Assembly: GCA_911728455.2 (NCBI GenBank)
Contig: OU452230.1
Coordinates: 1,166,300-1,230,299, forward strand
Source of the DNA: Marthasterias glacialis
Taxonomy: Eukaryota; Echinodermata; Asteroidea; Forcipulatida; Asteriidae
Direction: 5' to 3'
Length of the DNA: 64,000 bases
In this document: in pieces, positions 57,701-64,000 of the stretch
How the letters are laid out: each line of letters starts with the position of its first letter
Numbering within the stretch: the first letter of the stretch is position 1
Notes under the pieces: model-generated
What the model was told of the DNA's origin: nothing
Database searches by the model: none
The model's input: the letters and a program-made list of their open reading frames with translations, nothing else
Program-made: the position numbers and the translations under genes

Positions 57701-60700
57701 TGAATTATGAGACCCATTTATGTAGTACCTTATAAGGGTTTACAAGGTGCTGCAGCGCCTTCAGCAGCCACTGCCAGAAACACTGGGGCAAACCCCTTCT
57801 CTTAGCGATAAGTGTAACTGGGTTCTTTTACGTGCATCACACAACACACAGGACCAACGGCTTTACGTCCCATCCGAAGGACAAAGCAATAATGGTTAAG
57901 TGTCTTGCTTAAGGACACAAGTGTCAAGAACAGGATTGGAACCCACACTCTGCTGATCAGAGACACCAGAGCTTGTGTTTGGTGCGCTTGATTGCTCAGC
58001 CATGAAACGCCACTTTGTGTTCACTTATGAACAATATATTTATGATGATATAGGGTTGGGCCCAGTGATCAATCTGTCTATATCCTAATGAGTAGATCAA
58101 GTACATTTACAGAAAACTGTATTTAAACCTGCAACTTCCGAATTAATGTCATGGAGTTCTACAACTGAGCTATCCAGCCATAATGTTGGCAGTCTCCCCG
58201 TTTTGTAAATATCTTTGTTCGGGGGTTTCCAGTCAGAAGCCATTCAACCTGAAACTGTGATGTGACCAGGGAACACACCCAAATTTACGACACAGCCTGG
58301 GAAGTCGCAGGACAGGGATCACCTTAAGGGGATGCGACTTTTTATTTAAAATATCAATTAAGCCACAAGGGAAACTGACCAGGTAAATTTAACTCAACTT
58401 TTTGGTGATCAAAGAAAAATTGACCAGAACGGGATTTAAACCTGCAACCTCCGGATTAACGTGCCAGCTTCTTTTAATTTCACCATCATCAATCTTACCT
58501 TTTGCCAAACGAATGTGTCCAATAGATTAGGATCTCCAAATGGATTGTCAGCATTGGTGTAGCCCTGAAAAAAAATCAGTTTACAAAATAATGTACAAAT
58601 GAAACCAAACATCTTATACCTTGGGCCCCAGCAGCACACCCCAAAAAAATAATTAGTTTAGCTTTTCTGTCATGGGAAGATCTAGAAGGAATTAGGGCGA
58701 TGGCCATAAGTAAAAAAACCAGCAGAATTTAGGAGGATTCAGGTCCTATGAACTTTGAACTCTTTACTACTGAAGGATATAAGAGGATTGAGGTTGGATA
58801 ATAGGATAATAAATGTTGGCGCTATCCCATCCAGTGGCGCTGTATCTGTTGGCTTGTTGTAATTTGAAAAAACGTATTTGTAGCAATACAATTTCAAATA
58901 TGATAACTGTGCTGGACTATTTCCACGTGTGTTATAATAAACAGGGTTGTGGTGGGGAAATAGTACAACCAAATGAAATAACCTTTGGACCTTGTCAGTC
59001 CGTAGTGAACATAATAAACGTACGAGGCAAAGGATGTTTTTTTAGATCATTTAGGAATAAGGAGTTAAAGCTGGCTGATTAAAAGCTGACTGAGATCATT
59101 TCATGGTTATTGTTATCATCTTGCTTTCATCTTCTTACCATCATTTCTTCATCCCAACCCATTTCTTCCTTGCGTTTCCGATCCTTAGCAAGTTTCTTGG
59201 CCAATCTACGGGCCCTCTTTTGCTCCACGCTTTCTGTCATTTTTATCAGCTCCTTCTGTTGTCTGTAGAAAAAACACAAATTAAGAAAAGGTACAGTGTA
59301 CATGTACAAGTGTATTTACTAAAACCTGTAAAATGAGAGTGTAATGCAATAATACATGTAACTAAGAAAGTTAGGTTTGAATCAAATGAATGACTCATGA
59401 CAAAAATGCTTGGCTTCCGCCTTGCTCATCAAATGAGTGGGCACCAAGCATGCATGACCATATAAGAAGTCCATTTGTTTCTTTTATTTCATTTCATTTA
59501 TTAATTCTGGTTGTGAAGCCAATGATTCTCAGAAAGCAAACTTAATCACTACACTAGTCCAGAACCCCATGGAGAGAAGACAAGGAAGGACGTTTCAGAT
59601 TTAGATGTGGGAGGAAAACCCCAGACATATACTCCAGGGAAAACCCACGCGATCAGGTAGGGACTGAAAACCTAATCCACATAGTGCCCCTGGTGGGATT
59701 CGAACCGAGCTCCTAGAGGTGAAGGCAAGGAAATATACCACTACCCCAACCCGACCACCCTAATTGGACGTGGATCTACCCTTGTTGGATGTAACATCTT
59801 GATGCTCTGTGGACCATTGTATGTACAAGTACATGTGTTTATGTAGCATTTTGAACAAGATTGATGTCAAATGAATGTATTCTTTAATATTAATATGGTC
59901 AACTACATGTATCACCAGACTAGATCTAGTAAATAACCCTTCAAAATAATCCTACTGCAGTCTTTACGTAAAATATTTTATATCCATGGGGGTTTCAATG
60001 ATAGTTGCACTTTGCAGCCTAACGTGATCATTTCTGTAAATATACACAACCCATTCAGTTGAATTAGTTCCCAATGGTTGGTCAACTTGACGTAAAATGT
60101 CATGGAAAGTAAACGAATTTACAGCTCCCTCAGATTTTGTTGTCATTTTCAAGACAGACAAAATGTTAGTTTAAGTGTGTAGTTTCTGAAAATTTGTTTG
60201 AACTTTCTCCACTAGATTTTGATTAATTATTGATTTGTTGATCTTACTTTTTCTCCTCTTTTGTCAACTGTACTCGTCTCGGCTCTTCGCGTTCCTCTCT
60301 GCTACGTTTCTTTTCTTTCCTCCGACTGATGGGTGACCTGGATCGGGACCTTGACCTGGATCTTCTGGAGTGCTTCTGGTGTTTGTCATAGTGTCTGGAC
60401 CTCGGTGGCGTACGTGTTCTTTCCCTTGAGCGGCGTCTGTGGGTTTTTCCCCTCCTCTTGTAGCTGTCTTCACTGCTACTATCACTGCTGACTGATTCGG
60501 AGCTAGATCTGGATCTGCATAGAAGAAGAATAGTTAGTAGAAGCAATCTATCATTATTTTATAATATTTAATAATAGTCGTTGAGTATCACATTCAAAAT
60601 GGCGATTCTAACGGCAAATTTGAGAGTGGGCTAAAAATCATCAATTTGGAGAACCGAAAATGATCGTGAGTACAATTTAACGCATTTCATTTCATCTTAA

Positions 60701-62142
60701 ATACTTGGAGAAGCCAGTAGGCGATTTTCAAGCAATCCTGTTGAGTCTTTGTCGTAATTTTGACAATTTTACAACTGATTCATAAAAAATCCGCTTCGCC
60801 ACACTTTCCAAATATATCACGGACAAGGGTGCTAGTAGTAGTACGACCGATGATGTCAAAATCTCAAAAAAGGAGTCTAACCGTAGACATGAAAATGGCT
60901 TATTTTTCATGATTTCTACACTTTGTAATAATAGTTCAAAAGGCCTATTCCTCTATTTATACATTCTGTCAACCTTTCTGGACAGGTAACTGTAGTGTTA
61001 AGGATGTAATTTGACCTACTCCTAGAACTATGAGGTTTGTTCCGCTATCGTCTCCACGACCCTCATAGAGTGACATGTACAAAATCCTATTCGAAACTTT
61101 CTGCCCTTCACGTTTACATGGCTACAGTTCTTTTTTGAAATCAGATCTCGCCAAAACTAGGCTCTATGTGTTCTTTCAACTCTGATCGAGCGTTGCACGG
61201 ATCCAGAAAATCCACTCCGCAAACTAAAAGTTGTTAAAAAGTGATAAATTCTCACCGCAATTCAGATCCCATTCAAACAGTATTGCAACAAATATGGCGA
61301 CCGGAGTTGCAAAATTAACTGGTATGCTGCTATGCGGTGCGCTGGTCCTATGGGCTGGTTCTGCGTACCAGTTAATTTAAAAATTTGTAAAATTAACTGG
61401 TACACGGAACCAGCCCATAGGACCAGCGCACCGCATAGCAGCATACCAGTTAATTTTGCAACTCCGGTCGCCATATTTGTTGCAATACTGTTTGAATGGG
61501 ATCTGAATTGCGGGGAGAATTTATCACTTTTTAACAACTTTTAGTTTGCGGAGTGGATTTTCTGGACCCGTGCAACGCTCGATCAGAGTTGAAAGAACAC
61601 ATAGAGCCTAGTTTTGGCGAGATCTGATTTCAAAAAAGAACTGTAGCCATGTAAACGTGAAGGGCAGAAAGTTTCGAATAGGATTTTGTACATATCACTC
61701 TATGAGGTTCGTGGAGACGATAGCGGAACAAACCTCATAGTTCTAGGAGTATAATTTGACCTAAATTAATTTTTTTTTTAAAAAGGGAGAAAAGTGGCAG
61801 TCGGATATTTTTTATGGCATTTTTGCCAGAAATTCTGCCAAATACTGAAATAGAACTTAGCCTAGTCTTTAGAAATGGAAGATGTTGATTTGAACTCCAC
61901 CCGTCAAGTTGTCTGACCAGTTGAGTTGTCCAACCGTCGAGTTGACCGACGGACGATCTGTCTTAACTCTGAACTCCAGGAGTCAAGTTAACTGTGTCAA
62001 TGTAGGTGTCCGGAAACTGGGCAAAACGATAGCGCCCGACTTTTTAAAATAAATTTAGCTTTTTTTACCTTCGTCTTTTGTCACGATGTTTCTCTCTTGA
62101 TCTCGACCTCGACTGTTGCCTCTTTTTCTCTCTTCGTCCCAT
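42615..62142 (-). CDS. CACTIN: CACTIN, spliceosome-associated protein, 18 coding exons
   Basis: Ortholog of human CACTIN and Drosophila cactin, a nuclear SR-rich protein of late spliceosomal complexes needed for accurate splicing; first found as a Cactus/IkB-interacting modulator of Rel signalling. Exons (minus strand): 62069-62142, 60248-60514, 59139-59262, 58499-58564, 57438-57518, 56635-56706, 55360-55422, 55052-55106, 54533-54624, 54055-54208, 49703-49849, 48514-48623, 47993-48168, 47202-47391, 45811-45966, 44918-45001, 43578-43691, 42615-42740. All GT-AG; phases close (2151 nt, 716 aa). Order of parts: RS-rich N-terminus (1-113), a coiled, charged region containing YTNADNPFGDPNLLDTFVW, the mid domain with KPIDLLAQYVSP and GLTIADLEDLLEDI (about 270-435), an acidic linker, and the C-terminal cactin domain (about 590-716) ending FRFKRYRYRR. 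Human CACTIN is about 758 aa. Confidence 0.96.
43259..43473. repeat. Palindromic MITE in CACTIN intron 17
   Basis: The ends AGGGCCATGTCAAACGAGGC and TGTGACATGGCCT are inverted, and AATTTACAGGCAACC/GTTGCCTGTAAAAATT-type segments extend the arms. An open frame of 157 codons across it is incidental. Confidence 0.65.
43578..43691 (-). CDS. CACTIN: CACTIN exon 17
   Basis: Encodes IFYPDLIDKRQTPEYTL through FAVLRFHAGPPYE. In the middle TPSTESED replaces the vertebrate EACADNKD, a variable loop. Confidence 0.95.
44280..44700 (-). repeat. tRNA-headed SINE, family C, and rearranged copy
   Basis: The plus strand reads GGGATTGGAACCCACGACGT and later TCTTACCAACTAGGCTACC, an inverted tRNA head. The segment ACTGTATAC to ATCCACAGGCA is duplicated directly (near 44310 and 44545), and GCATCGGGGATTAAGAATAT has an inverse near 44660. 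A related fragment lies near 13340-13430. Confidence 0.6.
44918..45001 (-). CDS. CACTIN: CACTIN exon 16
   Basis: Encodes GFEWNKYNQTHYDMDNPPPK followed by VVQGYKFN, almost identical to the vertebrate sequence; phase 0 on both sides. Confidence 0.95.
45811..45966 (-). CDS. CACTIN: CACTIN exon 15
   Basis: Encodes NTVESEFIKKAREGMNSEEA through YLWSDKYRPRKPRFFNRVHT, the start of the conserved C-terminal domain. Confidence 0.95.
46052..46320 (-). repeat. tRNA-headed SINE, family B, inverted
   Basis: The plus strand shows the inverse tail (AACCACAAGGGAAACTGGGT), an inverse head (CTCTACCAACTGAACTATCC) and a further 5' body to 46320 that matches 58200-58330. It abuts the family A SINE at 46322. Confidence 0.75.
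46322..46683 (-). repeat. tRNA-headed SINE, family A (second body), inverted
   Basis: Almost identical to 25851-26205: body TCTGGTAATGAAACCAAGGA, GGGTTCTTTTACGTGCACTA, and B box inverse GAATTCGAACCCACATTCTG. The high identity suggests recent activity. Confidence 0.85.
47760..47885 (+). repeat. Partial CCATTTTGGGAGTC-family repeat
   Basis: ATTACACTGTATAAAACAAA, GACTTCCAAAATGGCGCAAC and AATTGGGTCAATACTAGC align with 2010-2115. The left half is missing. Confidence 0.6.
48211..48460 (+). repeat. 27-29-bp minisatellite in CACTIN intron 12
   Basis: Eight or nine units of the type GGGATTGTGATCTCACTATC followed by ACTGAGT, with a second form containing GATATATTACTGTC. It begins about 40 bp from exon 13 on the acceptor side, in the CACTIN transcript. 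Confidence 0.85.
48705..48952 (-). mobile_element. MITE-2 copy 2, foldback with perfect 9-bp TSD
   Basis: A 248-bp inverted copy of the element at 13793-14046. AGCATGACT lies directly outside both ends (48696-48704 and 48953-48961). The perfect duplication implies recent insertion. It lies in CACTIN intron 11. Confidence 0.85.
49138..49265 (+). repeat. SINE family A, 5' fragment
   Basis: Contains the head AGCCGAGTGGTCTAGTGCAC and TTGAGCAAGACATGTAACC, then stops after TTGGATGGGAT. The B box region is partly decayed. Confidence 0.7.
50068..50340. mobile_element. TIR element with TAA target duplication
   Basis: Ends of about 42 bp (CCGTTTCAGACTGGCGCTTT; inverse GCGCCAGTCTGAAACAGG), inner GTCGCGCCGAACCAAAT and ATTTGGTTCGGCGCGAC, and TAA on both sides. 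A 3-bp TAA duplication fits the PIF/Harbinger group; this is inference. Non-coding. Confidence 0.7.
50660..53790 (+). mobile_element. Non-LTR retrotransposon (LINE, CR1/L2-like), 5' truncated
   Basis: One long open frame (50680-53373, 897 codons) starts inside the apurinic-endonuclease domain (GGGTALLFRDHLNVKK, VLITGDFNIHVD, SDHFSVIC). It continues through a full reverse transcriptase: ENYRPISNLQFISKLTERAV, LLDLSAAFDTVDHVIL, GVPQGSCLGPFLF, and YADDTQLYLSF near 52612. The N-terminal part of the endonuclease is absent. Near 53350 an extra T in a T run shifts the frame; beyond it WNALPSH and HLFKAAF follow in the next frame, the usual C-terminus. The 3' end lies near 53790 in ATTAATATTAATA-type repeats. 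It sits antisense in CACTIN intron 10. The clade is a best guess. Confidence 0.9.
50680..53373 (+). CDS. LINE ORF2-like endonuclease/reverse transcriptase
   Basis: The coding part of the LINE described at 50660-53790. The reverse transcriptase active site YADD is intact and there is no stop across the endonuclease remnant and RT domains. Because the 5' end is missing and the C-terminus is shifted, this copy is not expected to move on its own. The protein ends prematurely after FGDRAFF. Confidence 0.85.
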   Translation: MSGNTSILYEHQELFNKINLRKFQLISLFSLRENNTIGGGTALLFRDHLNVKKIAGDELDSFEFSEWSVGINSFKLRLVIIYRPPYSVSHPCTVNRFITDFADYLESIILASEPVLITGDFNIHVDISDDPNTIRFLTLLESMGLQQHVNKPTHEMGHTLDLVITRKSDMVLNSPPTPHHLFSDHFSVICNLQQCKSSFPAKQIVYRDIKSSDINCLKSDLVSSRLCRDTPQGLEELTNCYNTTLAATFNKHAPLKSKMVTARPRLPWFNQEINSALRMRRRAEKKWRRTNMASDLSEYKLIRNKVTFLLNKARCNFYKDFIESNSSDQTKLFRASKKLLGHSDDVLFPPFKDKMTLANDMGSFFVKKISNIHAKLDDLEVSTSVDRTFSFTSETLSSNILFDSFIPLTESQVKQLVVNSSKGSCTLDPMPTNLVGECLDVLLPVLTKIINSSLVSGTFPTDWKEALICPLLKKHNLDMKLENYRPISNLQFISKLTERAVCDQLYCHMSKHSMFPVFQSSYRKHHSTETALIKVKNDFLMRMNSQHVILLILLDLSAAFDTVDHVILLKRLQSKFGVTGKALDWFSSYLSGRSQRVSIQGTLSEKFNINCGVPQGSCLGPFLFIVYASKLFDIVEHHLPDVHCYADDTQLYLSFRPDDISCQAAVTIMEDCIRDIRQWMLHDRLLINDAKSEFLIIGSKQQLKKINISNIMIGDAKVFPTTCVRNLGSWFDSELTMNTHINKACSAAFFHLHNIKRISQFLTQDSLLKLIHAFVTSRLDYCNSLLYGLPKSQIAKLQRVQNAAARIVTNTHRFEHITPIIRQLHWLPVSYRINFKILLLTFKALHGLSPKYLQDLVSIRKVSSYQLRSGNNGIFLDYPSGKMLTTFGDRAFFCCRP
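54055..54208 (-). CDS. CACTIN: CACTIN exon 10: mid domain
   Basis: Encodes GLTIADLEDLLEDIIVYKEL and FWKDMTVIAEDELTKLKK, matching human GLTVADMEDLLEDIQVYMEL. It is followed by a 4.2-kb intron holding the antisense LINE. Confidence 0.95.
54280..54410 (-). repeat. tRNA-like SINE, family D, fragment
   Basis: AACCCATGCAATCAGGTAGG and ACTGAAAACCCAATTCACAT, then GAGGTGAAAGGCAGGGAAAG and ACCACTGAGCCAACC, match the inverted SINE at 59490-59755 near its tRNA-like head. Confidence 0.6.
54720..54945. repeat. A-rich low-complexity tract
   Basis: A C-rich start (CGCCCCCCCCCTCCCCCCC) is followed by about 200 bp of AAATAAATAA and AATAATAATAA-type sequence, in CACTIN intron 8. It may be the degenerate tail of a retroposon. 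Confidence 0.7.
55911..56357 (-). mobile_element. MITE-1 copy 2, inverted
   Basis: Starts TTAAAGGTCCCATGAATTCA and matches 12559-13012 in reverse over the full length. The far end stops at CTTCATGGG, where it meets other repeat sequence, so one terminus is slightly truncated. It lies in CACTIN intron 6. Confidence 0.8.
56425..56580 (-). repeat. SINE family A head with a third body
   Basis: The inverse head (CACTAGACCACTTGGCCATG) and TCTTGCTCAAGGACATAAGT are followed by TCCATTTACTCCTGGGTGAA, a body seen also as a tandem pair at 12020-12120. It differs from the bodies at 9057 and 25851. Confidence 0.6.
57708..58013 (-). repeat. tRNA-headed SINE, family A (long-body form), inverted
   Basis: The plus strand reads ACCTTATAAGGGTTTACAAG, GGGTTCTTTTACGTGCATCA, GTCCCATCCGAAGGACAAAG and GATTGGAACCCACACTCTGC. 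It has the same body as 9057-9400, in CACTIN intron 4. Confidence 0.85.
58080..58470 (-). repeat. SINE family B, inverted full copy plus fragment
   Basis: 58080-58330 carries the inverse head (CTACAACTGAGCTATCCAGC) and 5' body. A second fragment at 58345-58470 repeats the tail and B box (GCCACAAGGGAAACTGACCA, TTTAAACCTGCAACCTCCGG). The fragment ends about 30 bp from the donor of CACTIN exon 4. Confidence 0.7.
59490..59755 (-). repeat. SINE, family D head with family A second body
   Basis: The body TTCTGGTTGTGAAGCCAATG and GCAAACTTAATCACTAC resembles the second body of family A (25851, 46322), but the tRNA-like head differs (plus-strand GGGATTCGAACCGAGCTCCT, ACCACTACCCCAACCCGACC). It is therefore a chimeric SINE. 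It lies in CACTIN intron 2. Confidence 0.65.
60248..60514 (-). CDS. CACTIN: CACTIN exon 2: RS domain
   Basis: Encodes a low-complexity basic stretch rich in Arg-Ser (for example SRSRSRSRSPISRRKEKKR) and acidic-serine runs, typical of splicing factors. It ends LTKEEK plus two bases completed by exon 3. Confidence 0.92.
60960..61830 (+). repeat. Repeat R2 split by a palindrome
   Basis: TTTCTGGACAGGTAAC through TAATTTGACCTA (to 61018), then TAATTTGACCTAAATTAA through GAGAAAAGTGGCAGTCGGAT (from 61750), match the continuous inverted copy at 31790-31885. Confidence 0.7.
61019..61749. mobile_element. 731-bp foldback palindrome with 14-bp TSD
   Basis: Left arm 61019-61378 and right arm 61390-61749 are both 360 bp and are about 98% complementary (six mismatches seen), with an 11-bp spacer AAAAATTTGTA-like. 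Outer ends are CTCCTAGAACTATGAGG and its inverse. Direct 14-mers TGTAATTTGACCTA and TATAATTTGACCTA lie outside. Non-coding; the short open frames are palindrome artefacts. It lies in CACTIN intron 1, about 320 bp from exon 1. Confidence 0.9.
62069..62142 (-). CDS. CACTIN: CACTIN exon 1: start codon
   Basis: Encodes MGRREKKRQQSRSRSREKHR, then DKRR plus two bases. The MGR start and RS repeats match the vertebrate N-terminus (MGRDTRSRSRS). Donor AAG|GTAAAA. Confidence 0.92.
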
Positions 62143-62914
62143 AATAAGTGACGATACCCTCAAATTACCGACGTAATAATATCTAACAGTAACACTATTT
62201 TTGTTAAAAGTTCATAATATAAAAACAACGGGAAATACTATCTTGCGACGTTCGTTGTTTTGGTGCGGATGCTCTCAAAACGTTTAAAGCATTTGACTAA
62301 CTTTTCCTATTACGGGAAAGGCCAGTCAAGCGTCTTTACTGATTTTTGTATTTTCTCTTTCAAAAATTGTTAGTTACTTAAGATTAAACTTTTAAAATTT
62401 TCATGAATTTAAAAACACCCTCCTTTTTTTCATTACATTTGTATGAATTATTTTTTAATTTAAATGTTAAATAATATTTTAATGTTTAATGTTTGCATTT
62501 ACAATCAGACTGTATCCTTGTATTAGTGCCATTTTGTTATTCGAATGTCACTTAATGCGTACAGGTACCATTCCAGTATTTAACGATTGCCTAACCAAAC
62601 TGAAGCTAGCCCGTTATTGGGCCCTAAATAGCCAACCGCGTATTCCCGGAAATGCCAGCCGCGTATTCGCGAAATAGAATCCATGCAGTACAGGGAGGTG
62701 AAGAAAAGGCTTATTTTTTACGAAATAGCTCTGCAAGAGTCCGTATGTTATCTTACCGAAGTCTGAAATATTTGCAACAACTTACAACTTTTAAAAAGAT
62801 ATTATTGTAATTTAATACCTTTTTGTCCTAACAAAGGATTAAACAAGGAAAGTAACGTTGGTAAATAACACAAAATAAGCCACAAACACGGAGACGATGT
62901 GCGTGTATGCTTTT

Positions 62915-63345
62915 TGGCATGCGTAAACGCCATTTAAATACCAAAACGTAAAATGAAAACAATTTGTACCCTTCATTATGAGTAAAAGTGTTTTTTTTGT
63001 CCAGAATCCTCAAAACCAGTACACTGGGCATACCAAATTTTTGAGCTGGCTAATTTGGTCCAATAATTAATGCTTAATTACCAACAAATACATAGACGCC
63101 ATTTTCAAATTCAAAAATGCACATAGTATGATTTTGCTGTCGAGACCAGTACCTCTTGGCATGCGTAAACGCCATTTAAATACCAAAACGTAAAATGAAA
63201 ACAATTTGTACCCTTCATTATGAGTAAAAGTGTTTTTTTTTGTCCAGAATCCTAAAAACCAGTTCACTGGGCATACCAAATTTTTGAGCTGGCTAATTTG
63301 GTCCACTAATTAATGCTTAATTACCAACAAATACATAGACGCCAT
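62915..63345 (+). repeat. 190-bp direct duplication, period about 239 bp
   Basis: 62915-63104 and 63154-63345 are nearly identical (TTGGCATGCGTAAACGCC through ACATAGACGCCATTTT), differing at a handful of positions. The linker between them is unique. Recent segmental tandem duplication. Confidence 0.9.
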
Positions 63346-63349
63346 TTTG

Positions 63350-63754
63350 CAGACTTGTTGCAGCAAGACTTGTTGCAGCAAGACTTGTTGCAGCAAGACT
63401 TGTTGCAGCAAGACTTGTTGCAGCAAGACTTGTTGCAGCAAGACTTGTTGCAGCAAGACTTGTTGCAGCAAGACTTGTTGCAGCAAGACTTGTTGCAGCA
63501 AGACTTGTTGCAGCAAGACTTGTTGCAGCAAGACTTGTTGCAGCAAGACTTGTTGCAGCAAGACTTGTTGCAGCAAGACTTGTTGCAGCAAGACTTGTTG
63601 CAGCAAGACTTGTTGCAGCAAGACTTGTTGCAGCAAGACTTGTTGCAGCAAGACTTGTTGCAGCAAGACTTGTTGCAGCAAGACTTGTTGCAGCAAGACT
63701 TGTTGCAGCAAGACTTGTTGCAGCAAGACTTGTTGCAGCAAGACTTGTTGCAGC
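63350..63754 (+). repeat. 15-bp satellite (AAGACTTGTTGCAGC)n
   Basis: About 27 perfect units run uninterrupted into the assembly gap. It would read as a Leu-Leu-Gln-Gln-Val repeat on the minus strand, but nothing supports translation. It starts immediately after the second copy of the 190-bp duplication, at GCCATTTTGCAGACTTG. Confidence 0.95.
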
Positions 63755-64000
63755 NNNNNNNNNNNNNNNNNNNNNNNNNNNNNNNNNNNNNNNNNNNNNN
63801 NNNNNNNNNNNNNNNNNNNNNNNNNNNNNNNNNNNNNNNNNNNNNNNNNNNNNNNNNNNNNNNNNNNNNNNNNNNNNNNNNNNNNNNNNNNNNNNNNNNN
63901 NNNNNNNNNNNNNNNNNNNNNNNNNNNNNNNNNNNNNNNNNNNNNNNNNNNNNNNNNNNNNNNNNNNNNNNNNNNNNNNNNNNNNNNNNNNNNNNNNNNN
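63755..64000. other. Assembly gap (N run)
   Basis: 246 N bases to the window end. The gap follows the perfect 15-bp array, so the assembly probably failed because of it and the true array is longer. Confidence 0.99.

Larger units (their letters stand above)
62143..63754. other. Upstream flank of CACTIN
   Basis: Should hold the CACTIN promoter and 5' UTR. No TATA-like element in a convincing position and no open frame were recognised. From 62915 the region is a direct duplication and then a satellite, listed separately. Confidence 0.65.

Noticed and set aside
61262-61544. Overlapping open frames on both strands in CACTIN intron 1
   Set aside because: They mirror each other because the sequence is a palindrome; no family resemblance.
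63310-63741. Open frame encoding a Leu-Leu-Gln-Gln-Val repeat protein
   Set aside because: It is only the 15-bp satellite read in a frame without stops; there is no start context or flanking coding signal.

Overview
The window is animal nuclear DNA. It is AT-rich, with intron-split genes carrying GT-AG introns, many small tRNA-headed SINEs, hairpin-like MITEs and one LINE. The repeat style, with scattered ATGTACAT palindromes and many short TIR elements, suggests a marine deuterostome invertebrate, most likely an echinoderm and perhaps a sea star. That taxonomic call is inference; the gene identities below are much firmer.

Three complete protein-coding genes could be read exon by exon, and each closes exactly in frame across every intron. 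(1) An OTUD7 (Cezanne-type) deubiquitinase lies on the minus strand, with eight coding exons from 28012 down to 7225 (960 aa). (2) LINS1, the homolog of Drosophila lines, lies on the plus strand, with five coding exons from 34148 to 39390 (907 aa). (3) CACTIN, a spliceosome-associated, cactus/IkB-interacting protein, lies on the minus strand, with 18 coding exons from 62142 down to 42615 (716 aa). OTUD7 and LINS1 are divergent, with about 6.1 kb between their start codons. LINS1 and CACTIN are tail to tail, with about 3.2 kb between their stops. OTUD7B and CACTIN are both reported modulators of NF-kB signalling, and lines acts in Wnt/Wg output; nothing in the sequence shows that the three are co-regulated.

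Layout. 1-7224 is gene-free DNA downstream of OTUD7. 7225-28012 is OTUD7, whose first intron is 9 kb. 28013-34128 is the divergent intergenic region. 34129-39390 is LINS1. 39391-42614 is the convergent intergenic region. 42615-62142 is CACTIN, with a 3.1-kb antisense LINE in intron 10 and a 731-bp near-perfect palindrome in intron 1. 62143-63754 holds a duplicated block running into a 15-bp tandem array, and 63755-64000 is an assembly gap.

The most unusual material is in the repeats. Three or four insertions have clear target-site duplications, and for three of them an unoccupied or differently occupied copy of the target repeat is present elsewhere in the same window. One palindromic MITE has become a 15-bp satellite internally. 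Several SINEs combine different tRNA-like heads with a shared 3' body. A hairpin motif with covarying stems sits in one dispersed inverted-repeat family. No LTR retroelement, virus-derived element, CRISPR array or functional tRNA/rRNA gene was recognised.
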